From contig CP141135.1 of assembly GCA_035236585.1 (NCBI GenBank), positions 61,844,190-61,908,189 on the forward strand: DNA of 64,000 nucleotides. Direction: 5' to 3'. Shown one piece after another: positions 1 through 12,500 of the stretch (positions within the stretch are counted from its first letter, which is position 1; every line of letters starts with the position of its first letter). The position numbers and the translations under genes are program-made. This stretch comes from Warburgia ugandensis (taxonomy: Eukaryota; Streptophyta; Magnoliopsida; Canellales; Canellaceae). The notes beneath the pieces were generated by a model, which saw only the letters and a list, made by a program, of their open reading frames with translations, was not told the origin of the DNA and did not search any database.

Positions 1-599
1 CATATTAGAATTCTGGTGAGAGTCCACCCTCAAAAGCATAGGAGTCCACATCACATCTTTTTCACGTATAATAATAAAATTTTGTAGATTTAAACCGTGC
101 ACCATGCTCATAATGGCTTGTATTTCTTGCCATTGGGTTGTTTCAGCCTATATTTGTTTAAGCTTTAAATTATGACCACCAATCTCTTAAAATTTTTCAA
201 ACCAGAAAAACTAGTGTTTAGCATCATTTAAATTCATTCATTTGTAATGAGTCCCCAAAATTTTCTACTCCGAACGAGAGGGTTAAAAAGGATCGTAAAC
301 TCCTTCCACGCTCCTATCGGGACTATTCATATTATAAACTCATCCAACGAACATTACTGGACATCCAAAGCCCGCAAAATCAGTTGAACGTGCCAGATCA
401 TCCAAAGATGGGCCGCATCGTCTAAAATCGAGGAACCTTGCCATGTGGCTGCTCTGTGATGGCTCTCCCTCCTCCGTGCGCCCACAACTTAAGGTCCCTC
501 GTGCTTCCTCTTCCCACCAAATTCCATAAAATTCTCAAAACAAGATCGTTTTTGGCTGGGAAAATGCAGGAAGCGCTGTTGTAGGCAACAAATCTGTCC
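1..599. other. Upstream region of the IBA57-like gene
   Basis: No gene or transposon is recognised. The start codon at 600 is the first ATG that opens the leader-like frame. The last 200 bases are C/T-rich, as expected for a plant 5' untranslated region. I see no convincing TATA box. Confidence 0.4.
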
Positions 600-3500
600 A
601 TGGCAACCATTTCTTCGTGCATTGGATTTGTTGGAAAACCAACGCTGTCTGCAACTAATCCACAACGTTTCTTCCCCAAATGGAAATCTCAGTACCGAAA
701 TACTCGGATCCAGCAGACTTATCGTGGTCGATTCGTAGCTGCTTCTGCTTCTCCTTTCGACCTTGTTCCCCCGCCAATCGACCATGACCTCCTTGTATGC
801 TCCTTTCTGTCACTTTTTATGTACCTACCAGTATGTGGGTGGTAGTTTATTTTCTTATAAACGTGGATAATAATTATCTAACGCAGATGAAGACATCTTC
901 TTTGAGGTCCTCGTGATGCTTATCAAATTCTAACTCGGCGTAATACTACCTAGTAGATATTTTTCTGAAGCATTGCTATTTTTAGCATTTGGGTAGAGAT
1001 TAATCGGGGGCTTTCTTCTCAATCCACTTCCAGTAGGTGGTTGCCTTAATTTTCCAGTTAAAATCTATACTAAGTTACAGAATTTGCACGAAATGATCAT
1101 TGAAGGATCCTAGATTGCGTAGACTAAGGCTCTGCTAGTTGTCTGCCTTCTTAGTTTTACTCCAAATTTCTTCCGCCCTTGTTGGAGTAGGAATTTTCTT
1201 TTCTGAAGGGAGTAAACTCATTGTTCTTTGACAGATGGCTTCTTAACTATAACTCAATTAGCATCCTGCGGGAAGTTGAATTTGAGTCAGTTACTGCAGC
1301 TCATTTATCTATCTGGAGATGAGGGAGAAGACGAGGCAAGAGGTTTATTGTATAGTGGAGACAGTACTAAGGGAATACAAGTAGTGAAAGGTCATTTGGG
1401 TATAGTCACTATGACAAAAACTTTCTGAGGAATAGAGTAAGATATAATTGCCTCGAACAAGTAACTGCAAGGAAAATGTGATAAGTTCAAATGAAATAGC
1501 CAGATTATCTTGAGGACGTGAAAAGATCCAATACCATCACAAAATGCAAATATAAGAGAAAATGTATGTGCTGCTAATGTCCCTCCCTACTCATAACATC
1601 AAGAGTTTGAGGAGTGGACACTTCAATTGAGGTTTGAGCCACGCTCAGAAGCTTTGTCTTAATGGTGGCTGTTGAGGTATCAGATGTGAAGAGGTGAAAA
1701 GAAGTGGTGTTGGCTCCATAGAAAGTGCTGAATAGCAGCAATCAGTCTCAATCTGCTTGGTTCTTTAATGAATACAGGTTACTCCTAATATTGATCGTTC
1801 TTTTATTGTCTCAATGAGGTAAAGGACTGTAAAGTTTCAACTGTGAGAGACTTGAACAAACAAAATTAGCTTACAAGTAGTTCATGTGTTGGCTTCAAAT
1901 TGTAGTTTAGCATTGACATCTTGCTTCTTGATTTCCTGGAGATGGGGAGTTCCCAATGGAAATAAAGATGCCATTTTCAATAGTAGGATGAACCTTCGCC
2001 TTTGTGCTTTGGTTCTTTGCATATGAATGCTTTGGAGAATGAGATTCTATTTTGGAGTGACAACTGAGCTGACCATCCAACCGTAGGGCACAAGTTGGTA
2101 TCGGAAGAAGCTCTACGACAGTAGGATGAACCTTATTGTTAGGCTTTGGAAGGTACTGCTGTAGTTAAACTATTATAAAGTCCATACAGAGAATAAATAA
2201 CCTCTAGGAAGAAAAGGAATGAAGAAGGCCAGTGTCCCTCATTTGAAAAAATTCTTAAACTGATGAGAATCATCAGAGGCAATGATCTTCTCATGTGTGT
2301 TTAGAAAGAATATAATTAAGGATGAGGGAAAACTTGAAAACTTGTATGGGTGTTCTATAATCTTTGTAATGGATTGATAAGTTATAATGGAATGATAGAA
2401 ATGAGTAAGAAAACCACTGTGATGTCGTGAAGTGCAGAATTGAACTAGCAAAAGAAGTTTGCTAATATCCTTGAAAGGGCAATGGTGTTAAATGTATTCA
2501 TCTAGGTCATAAGGATATAGGTTGAACCTCTAGGATAGCTTTGTGAAGAATAACTAGAAGAGATGTTCTAAAGTTTTAGGTTATAGCTAGAAGGTTACTG
2601 GTGCTCTTGGTGGGTGGTTTGGCTGAACAGAAAAGCTTTTACGGGCCATTAGTAGAGCTCTCTAAGGAGACTTCTAAATAGAGTGGTTTTCTTCTTCTTA
2701 AGCCTGTTTCCATATGAGATATCTTAGGTTAGGTTTAAACTGGAGAAAGAAAAAATAATTAAATAGATAATATTTTAAATTCTAAGTTTAGGACATGAAT
2801 ATGTAAAATAAAAAAAATAAAAAAATAAAAAATCTGGTTTATGAAATGCATAGAGAAAGCTTCTTTCGGTCATTGACATTACAGTTGTTAAAGTTTGTCT
2901 CTTCTTATTGGGACATCAACATCAACAGACTAAATGGAGACATGTAGGGCTCCAATACCCACCTTACTTCTCCAATCACCAAATGAACAACCATTGAAGC
3001 CTTGCATGTAATGGTTGTCCATTAGTCCATTGATGTTGATGCCCTAAAACAAATAGACTTTAAAGTGGTGTGATGTTAACAACTGTAAGCTAAATGACTA
3101 AAAGAAGCTTCCTCTATGCATTTCAAGAACATTTGAAAAGGTGGAGAGGAAGCATCCTATTGGATGCATGCCTTAAAAAAAATGATGGAGAGTGAGTAGA
3201 GAAGAGAGAAGAACCTTTGGCTTGTTAGGTGCATTCAGTATGTTGGAAACATTTTAAAATTCAAAAGTGATATTGTGACTTTAAAAGGAAATTTACAAGA
3301 TTGAGGAGGATATTTGCTAAATAAATATCTTTAGAGTTTGTTTAAATAAGCTCTTAGGTCTTTGCATTTACCCCATTTTGTAACTTGTTGTATGCAACAA
3401 GTGACTGACAAAAACAAATAATTTTGGAGATAAGGATATGAATCAGAGTGAAAGATCATTGACAGGCTTCATTGTGTTCATTGGTCATCCATTTGCTTCA

Positions 3501-6500
3501 AAATGATTTTAGCAAATTCTCAGACGATAATTTCTGGTGGAAATGTGAAAGATGCAATAAAGTGGGGAGAAAGGGAGAGAACCAAGCCATGGACCATTTT
3601 AATTGAGTGACTTCTTCATTGCTTGTAAGTTGTTCCTCTCTCAGATCTTTTCTGGCAGTATGATTAGGTTGATCATTTGGCAGTGTTTTGATGAATGGAT
3701 GTCATTGGATGTGGTTATGGTGAAGCTTGAAAAAAGTTTTATTTTGACTAACCCAATATATGATGAATGGTTGTTGCTGAAGAATGATTCATTTGGTGTA
3801 TATTATACTAAGATAACAAATATGTAATTGCCAGGGTAAATGTATCTATTTCTATGGATCTAAGTGTGCAGATGCGTGTCGAAGTAGTTCAACCTGAAAT
3901 ATATAATAAATAAGATGATCAGGAGATGGAGAGTGTTAGCATGCCAAATTCTTAATATCCAAGACATATTTAATTTAGACGTTTATTTCTTTGCCACATG
4001 TCCAGTACTTAAAGTGACAAAGAAGGAAAGTGTGAACACGAAAATATATATCTAAGTAAAAGCCAAAAATATTTGTTGAGGAATTGCCTCGTTAAAATCT
4101 CGTCAATTGAGCAACTTCCTTCTTATAGTCAACATACTTTTCAATTTTAGAAATCTCCATGCTAATGATTGCCACTTCTGTCTCTATCTTCTTTTTTATA
4201 TAAAAAGAGAACAAGAAATATTTAATTTATGCGTTTAGTCCTTTGCCACATGTCGCAGACAAAAAGTGACAAAGAAGGAAAGTGTAAACACCAAAAATAT
4301 ATATAAAATAAAAGAAAAAATATTTGTTGAGGAATTGTCTCATTCAAATCTCCTCAATTGAGCAATTTCCTTCTTATAGTCAACACACTTCCTTTCAATT
4401 TTAAAAATTTTCCTGCTATCGGTTGCCACTTTTGCTCTCTCTCTTTTTTTTACAAAAGAGAGCAAGGGAAAATCGCATATGAATGGATCATCCTTTCTCT
4501 TCTGTACATGAGAGAAAAGCTTGTTTTCTCCAAGCTTACCATTGTTGAGATCTCCCTTCTATAATATCTTTTCAATGGGACCTCAACATCATTACATCTA
4601 CTGTCGATCATCACACGCAGCAATTCCATGACCTCCTTGATATTCTAAATACCTGCTATGGTAGGCTAATCAAGGAAGATTTGGTCTTTGCATCCCCTGC
4701 TTTATATTTTATCCTTGTCTATCAAGGAAGGGGAGCCTTGGCGCAACGGTAAAGTTGTCATCATGTGACCTTGAGGTCACAGATTCAAGGCGTGGAAACA
4801 GCCTCTTGTAAAAATACAAGGTAAGGCTATGTACTATAGACCCTTGTGGTCTGCCCCTTCCTCGGACCCTACATAGGCGGGAGCTTCGTGCACGGGGCTG
4901 CCCTTTTTTTTATCAAATGTATTTGTTAATATCTGAACATATCATTTATTTTATTTAAAAGTGTCTTTTATTTTGACTTATATTTCATGTTATTCATTAG
5001 TGGTCCTTTCTAAGAAAGATGACAGAAATGGGAGGCTACTTCTGGTTCACTTTTCTTGCCTACTTGGTTTTGCCTTATCAGCATGGCTTTTATACCCTCC
5101 AAATGTAGTGTTTAAGATCACTTGACAAACAACTCTTTTGGTTCATGGTCAGTATAAGCATCTGGGTCCTAGAGAGGAGGAACAATTGGAGAACCAAAAA
5201 ATCAGCATTCCATGTATACTTGAGTTATGCATGTAAATCCTTGTATGCCACATGCACAAGAACGCAAAAAAGACATCTCTCAATATGTATTATGTTATAT
5301 AATAATGTCTATTGGGTCAAGGAGGACTTGTTTCTTCTATGGCATCAAATTAGTTGGCTGTCTGTTTCAGACTTTGTAATAAGTATATTTCCTCAATTGC
5401 AAGAATCTTCTATATTGACCATGTCATTTTCAGATTGTAAAGCACATGTTATATATTGGGTGGCAATTTTGTATAAAGATATTTATGCTTCTAAGATATT
5501 GAAGGGTTGCAGTTACAAGAAGTTAGGATTGTGCTCTCTGCACAAGCCTGCTCCCTTGCATGAATACTCTCACTAATCCCATGTCGGGTGTTGTGGACAG
5601 TACCATTGGTGGTGAAAGTACTTCCACCAGAGATGTTAGTGTCCACATGTTGATGGGTCATGTGAAATGAGCTCCCAGGTTATCTTCTAATCTATAGAAA
5701 CCTACCCATTGGTGACGGTTCATTCATAAGATCTGCCAACTGATCTTTTGTAGAGATGAACTTGACAGTAATGATCTTCTTGAAAACCTAATACTGAACA
5801 AAATGCAAGTCTGCCTCTGTGTGCTTTGTTTAGGCACAAAACATGGGAGTTGCTGACAAATAGGTAGCACTGATATTGGCACACCAAAGAATGGGAGAGG
5901 ACCCACAAATTCCAATCTCTTAATTAAGAGATCTCAAGCAAATTATTTCAACAGTCAGATGTGCCAATAACATTCTGTTTCCTTGCAGACGTTGAGATTA
6001 GATTATACTTGGCAGATTTGGGATATCTACACAACTTGCCTAATCAGCATAAGAAAACTCTTGAATTTGATAGAAGGTAACTTAGATTATAATAAACTGT
6101 GTGAAATAGTATGTTTCAAGGGGAATGCTAAGCCAAAGGTCTCAAACAAAGCACCAAAACTGATGCGCTCATTTTGGCATGGAAGGGACCCACTTTTGAA
6201 TGGCCTGACCAGTTCATCTCATTTATCTTGCTTTGGATATCTTCCACCCAAAGAATTAGGACTTTTGGATAATTCTTGAAACTTATTTGTGGTCGTTGAA
6301 TTTAGACCATTTTTTTTAAAACAGCTCCACAATCTATTTTCTATAAATAAAAGTAGAGTTTTTCAGATGCTAAAATCATCTAATCTGCATGCTGTTTTAC
6401 TTAATAGGCATCCATATTAGGAGCAATGAGATGACTGTTCAGATCATTCAAAAGTGGGCCCTTCCATGCCAAAATGAGTGCTTTGGTTTTGATGCTTTGT

Positions 6501-9500
6501 TTGAGCTCTTTGGTTTAGCATTCCTCATGTTTCAAATATCCAAGGATTCAGTTGACTGCCTGCTGGTAATCGAAAATGGGCCTCTACAAAAAGTAACCAG
6601 CTTTGTTAACAACAAAGCCAATAAATGGTTGGGTTAAAGTGATACGCAGAAGGCTGTGAGAGTCCTGTAAAGTTAGGCATCCTCCACAGATGATCCTTGA
6701 AATTTAGAAAGTTTGGTAGTACCATGAATGTATGAACTCTTTGAGGCCTCTCATTTTGTTCTTGCTAAAGATCAGCAATGTACTTCCTTTGTGACAATAT
6801 GTTACATCCCCAATATTTCGGACCTACTCTAGAAGGAAGTGATAGTTACAAAGAAGCTATACAAATCTGTTACAGATCAAGAGGTTACAAGTCTGCTACA
6901 GAGGATCTCTTCTAGGTGTGCAGATCCGATCAGGAGGTTACAATTCGGCTGGGAAGTAATGCAATCAGTTAGCTAGGATATCTAGATATAATCAGTTAGT
7001 TAAGAAAATATACAGACAGTATCCAATATGTTATGGATATTTAGTCTGTTACAGATGTGGAGGGTTAAAAGGGAGAAAGTATGGAAGAGAAAGGGGAGAA
7101 AAAGGAAGAAGGAAGTGGAAGGGAGTAAGCTCAGGGAGGAACTACGGTTCCTATCTCCCTTGGTCCAACCATTCTTGTAATATTCCTGGTCCTAAACTTC
7201 TTGTAATTACTCTTCCATCAATAAACAAGGTTCCATTTCCCATTTTTAAAATCTATTCCTCAAAAATTTCTATCGTAGCTCCATCAATGGTATCAGAGCT
7301 CGATCCAATTCTGGGGCATGGTAAGAACTAGGTCAGAGAAAGCAGAAACATGGAGAAAGAGATGGAGAACGTGAGAGCAGAGGTAGGGAGCATGAAGGAA
7401 GATATTGGGAGGCTGCAAACAAACATAGCTGCGATCGGGGAATTTATGGCTGAGATCAGGGTTTGGATGAGACAGAGGCCCGAAAGTAATGAACCCTTAC
7501 CAAATCAAGCCGGAGACCGAGGCAGAACCAGGGTATCCGAAGTAGGAGAGGCATCGGGCGGAGACCTCCACGGTTCGTTGCGCGAATCAGAAAACCCTAG
7601 GCTGGAACATCGCCGGCTAGATCTTCCCATATTTGACGGACGGGATCCATTGGGGTGGCTATGCCGGCGGAGCGCTACTTCCAGCTGAATCACTTGACGG
7701 AGACGGAGAAGGTGACCGCCGCATCCGTGTGCTTGGAGGGAGAAGCCCTCCATTGGTTCTTGTGGTCAGACGCGAGATCGCCGTTCTAATCATGGATCCC
7801 TTTCCGGACGGCCCTCCTTCAACGGTTCCGACCCTCACAGTCCGACGACGACTGTGAGGCCTTGCTGTCGATCAGGCAGGTCGCCTCCGTCACCGACTTC
7901 AGGCGGGACTTCGAGCTACTATCAGGGCCTTTGGTGGATCTGCCCGAAGAGGTCCTAAAAGGGGCTTTCCTTAATGGGCTTAGAGAAGAATTAAAAGCGG
8001 AAGTGAAAATGTTTAGACCCTCTTCTTTAACTAGGCTTATGGACTTGGAGCAGAAAATCGAGGAGAAGAACGAGGCTCTCGAGCGGGTGAGAGCCTATGG
8101 ACCAAGAAGTGGGCTTGGGCCCAGAACAACAACAACAACTCTTGGGCCTCCTCTGAAGATACCCATGTCCGAATCAAGTCTGCAGGGGCAGAATCGTCAC
8201 TTCCCTCAGCAAACCCTAACCAGGCTGCCAGAGATGACGAAGGAGGCTGGGGTTAGGGCTGATCGGGTTCCCCGCCACGGGGAGATAGCTCTGGACTGGC
8301 GTGACTCTTTCCGGCGACTTTCCGAGAAGGATTTGCAGCATAAGAGAGCTCTAGGGCTTTGTTTCAGATGCGATGAGAGATATTCGCCTAGGCATTGATG
8401 CAAGAAGCGCCAGCTACAGGTGCTGCTTTTGGGCGAGGAAGACGATGACAGTGCCGATCCGGACGACTTGAATCGAGTTGAGGAGGTCCCGTGCGAAGAG
8501 GAATCGACCCGACTCGAGCTCTCCATGCAAGCCCTAGTCGGGATGTCTGTTGCAAATGTGATGAAAGTTTGTGGGGTTATGGAGCATCGTGAGGTGGTTG
8601 TCCTCGTCGATATGGGGGCATCCCATAATTTCATATCTAGGAGGTTGGTCACCGACTTGCAACTTCCGGTCACCAACGCCAAGCCCTTTGGAGTACAGGT
8701 AGGAGACGGCTTCTGCGCTCGGGGCACTGGGATCTGCCGGAATCTTGTCTTGCGCCTCCCTGGCTTGGTGATCAAGCACCCCTTCCATCCCTTTGAGTTG
8801 TGTGGCACAGACTTGGTCCTTCGAATGGCCTAGCTGCGCACTCTTGGAGACATTTCGGCCAACTACCGTGAACTCACCATGGAGTTCGTCGTGCAAGGCC
8901 AGAGGGTAACCCTGAAGGGTGACCCATCCTTGTCGCGGTCGAGCTTGTCCTTCAAGGCCCTGCAGCGTGTCATACCTAGTTCTGGTGCATCATATATGAT
9001 TGAGTATCAAGGTCTGCAGTTAGAGACGGAACCACAACCACCCATAGACCATCCTCGACTGCGAAATCTACTGGACCAGTACGCCCATCTCTTTGACCAG
9101 CAGTTACGCCTGCCTGTTAACCGACCATATGACCATGCCATCAGGGTCCAGGACCACACTGCACCCCCTAATATCAGGCCATACCGTTATCCGCATTGTC
9201 AAAAGAACGAAATTTAGCGAATCATCAAGGAGTTATGGGACGCTGGCATCATCCGGGCCAGCACTAGCCCATATTCCAGCCCCGTATTATTAGTTAAGAA
9301 GAAAGGTGGGGGGTGGCGTTTTTGCGTCGATTACCACGCCCTCAACAAGATCACAATTCAAGATAAGTTTCCCATCCCCACAATTGATGAGCTATTGGAC
9401 GAACTGGGTGGTGCTACTGTCTTTTCTAAGTTGGATCTTCAATCCGGCTACTATCAAATTCGCATCAAGGAAGAGGATGTCCCAAAGACAGCGTTTCGGA

Positions 9501-12500
9501 CACATGAGGGTCACCATGAGTTTTTGGTCATGCCCTTTGGCTTGACCAATGCTCCGTCCACGTTTCAGGCTCTTATGAATGACATCTTCTGCCCGTAACT
9601 TCGTAAGTTCGTGCTGGTTTTTTTTGATGACATACTTGTTTATAGTACTGACCTTCATCTACATATAGAACATTTAGCAGCTGTCTTGCACTTGTTGCAC
9701 TCTCATAAATTAGTCATCAATAGAAAAAAATGTTGTTTTGCCCAAACTCAATTGGAGTATTTAGGTCATATAATATCCGCCAAGGGGGTAGCAGCGGAGA
9801 GCTCTAAGATAGAGTGTATGCTCAAACGGCCTACTCCAAGGGATGTCAAAGCATTGAGGGGTTTCTTGGGTCTCACTAGCTACTACCGCAAATTCGTCAA
9901 GAATTATGGTACTATTGCTGCTCTCCTCACCTGTCTACTCAAGAAAGATAACTTCCATTGGTCCCCAAAGGCCCAAGCAACCTTTAACAAGCTGAAAAGG
10001 GCCATGACTTCAGCTCCTGTGCTAGCTATCGCTAACTTTAGTAAGGCCTTCATTCTGGAAACCGATGCATCCGGCAAAGGTATTGGAGCAGTTCTCATAT
10101 AGGAAGGCAGGCCAATTGCCTTCTTCAGTCAGGCACTATCCCCACGTGCCCAGTCCAAGTCCGTATATGAAAGAGAGCTCAATAGCGTCATTATTTGCTA
10201 GGCAGGAGGTTCACCATTCTTACAGATCAAAGGAGCCTCCAATTCCTCATGAACCAACGCCTACTCAGCAGTGAGCAGTAGAAATGGCTCATTAAATTAT
10301 TGGGGTTCTATTTCGACATTCAATACAAACCACGAAGGCAGAATCGGGTAGCTGCTGCACTCTCTAGAAAGGTTGACATTGACCCTTATGATGGCTGCAC
10401 AAACTCTGCACCGGGGGATCATGCAGAACTGCAGAACACTTTCCACCCACTGGCCCTCTCCACAGTCCAGCACCCTGGCTTTCACGGGTTGGAAGCTGAA
10501 ATCCGTCAAGATGCTACTCTGCATTCCATCCGACAAGACCTGCTGGTCGATGCAAATAGTCACAGGGGGTATTCCTTAAGACATGGCTGCTTGCTCTTCC
10601 ATGGCAGGTTGATTCTTCCTAAGGGTTCTCCTAGAATCCCTAGCTTGCTCAAAGAGTTTCACACCACTCCAGCAGGGAGACATTCAGGCTCATTCAGAAC
10701 ATTCAAATAGCTATCCAACGTTGTGTATTGGAAAGGAATGAAAAGAGACGTTCAGAATTTTGTGGCCTCTTGTGAGGTATGCCAGAGGAACAAGTATCAA
10801 TCACTCAAACCAGGGGGCCTTCTCCAGCCCTTGCCCATTCCGGAACAAGTTTGGGATGATCTCTCTATGGACTTCATTGGAGGCTTACCTAGATCTCAAG
10901 GGAAGGATACCCTTCTGGTAGTAGTAGACCGCCTCTCAAAATACAGCTATTTCCACCCCCTAGGCCACCCTTTTTCTGCTCAGGAGGTTGCCATTCTTTT
11001 CCTTCATGAAGTGGTGCGCCTCCACGGGTACCCACGCTCCATCGTTTCTAACAGGGACTGCCTCTTTATCAGTCAATTTTGGACTGAACTGTTCAAGATG
11101 GCTAGGACTGAGCTGAAAATGAGCACTGTTTACCATCTGCAAACTGATGGGCAAACGAAGGTAGTCAATCGTTGCTTAGAAACCTACTTGTGCTGCTTCA
11201 CTTCAAACCACCCTAAGCAGTGGCCCAAATGGATCCCTTGGGCAGAATTCTGGTACAATACTACCTTTCACGGAGCTGCGGGTATGTCTCCATTTTGAGC
11301 CCTTTATGGACGTGACCCTCCCACTTTATTGAGGCTTTCAGATGAAGGGTCTGTTGTTGAGGCAGTAAACCAGCAGATTAGGGACAAGAATATCATCCTA
11401 TAGGAGCTAAAAAGTAACTTGGTACTGGCCCAAGCCAGAATGAAATATTAGGCTAACAAGGATCGTAGGGACATCCAGTTCCAACCAGGTGACCTAGTCT
11501 TCCTGAAGCTACAGCCCTTTAAGTTAAAGAAGCTGGCTAAAAGACCTAATGAGAAGCTCAGCCCTAGGTTTTATGGTCCCTACCCAGTCTTGGAACGCAT
11601 CGGCGAAGTTGCTTACCGCCTGGATTTACCATCTACAACGCGTATCCATCCTGTTTTCCATGTTTCCCAACTCAAGGCCGCCTTGTCCAATTCAGCCCAA
11701 CCTCAACCCCTACCTACGGGTCTAACCGAGGAATTAGAGTTGGTGGTGCAACCTGAATCTATCAAGCAAATCAGAACAATGCCCAATGGCCACACGGAAG
11801 TTTTAGTAAAGTGGCAACACCTCCCTGAATGTGACAATACGTGGGAACTCTATACTGAATTGCACACTCAATTTCCCTCCTTTCACCTTGAGGACAAGGT
11901 GAAACTACTAGCGGAGGGTAATGTTACATCCCCAATATTTCGAACCTACTCTAGAAGGAAGTGATAGTTACAAAGAAGCTATACAAATCTGTTACAGATC
12001 AAGAGGTTACAAGTCTGCTACAGAGGATCTCTTCCAGGTGTGCAGATCCGATCAGGAGGTTACAATTCGGCTGGGAAGTAATGCAATCAGTTAGCTAGGA
12101 TATCTAGATATAATCAGTTAGTTAAGAAAATATATAGACAGTATCCAGTCTGTTATGGATATTCAGTCTGTTACAGATTTGGAGGGTTAAAAGGGAGAGA
12201 GTACGGAAGAGAAAGGGGAGAAAAAGGAAGAAGGAAGTGGAAGGGAGTAAGCTCAGGGAGGAACTACGGTTCCTATCTCCCTTGGTCCAACCATTCTTGT
12301 AATGTTCCTGGTCCTGAACTTCTTGTAATTACTCTTCCATCAATAAACATGATTCCATTTCCCATTTTTTAAATCTGTTCCTCAGAAATTTCTACCGTAG
12401 CTCCATCACAATATCATACCATTCTTGGTGAGGACCACATTAGCACCCACAAAATAATATAGGGAACCCATATCTTTGATGGCTAGATCTTTTAGTGAGA

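Larger units (their letters stand above)
6800..12408 (+). mobile_element. Complete Ty3/gypsy chromovirus, 5609 bp, target duplication CAATA
   Basis: Two 487-bp LTRs (6800-7286 and 11922-12408) start TGTTACATCC and end CTCCATCA. CAATA flanks the element at 6795-6799 and 12409-12413. A primer site matching initiator-Met tRNA follows the 5' LTR and a purine tract precedes the 3' LTR. Internal order is gag, zinc knuckle, protease, RT, RNase H, integrase, chromodomain, which is the chromovirus order. The short size would fit Reina-like elements, but I do not assign the clade. About 17 substitutions separate the LTRs, mostly transitions. Confidence 0.95.

Noticed and set aside
5145-5576. 143-codon open frame as a gene
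   Set aside because: No start context, motif or codon pattern supports it, and it lies within intron 1 among transposon remnants.
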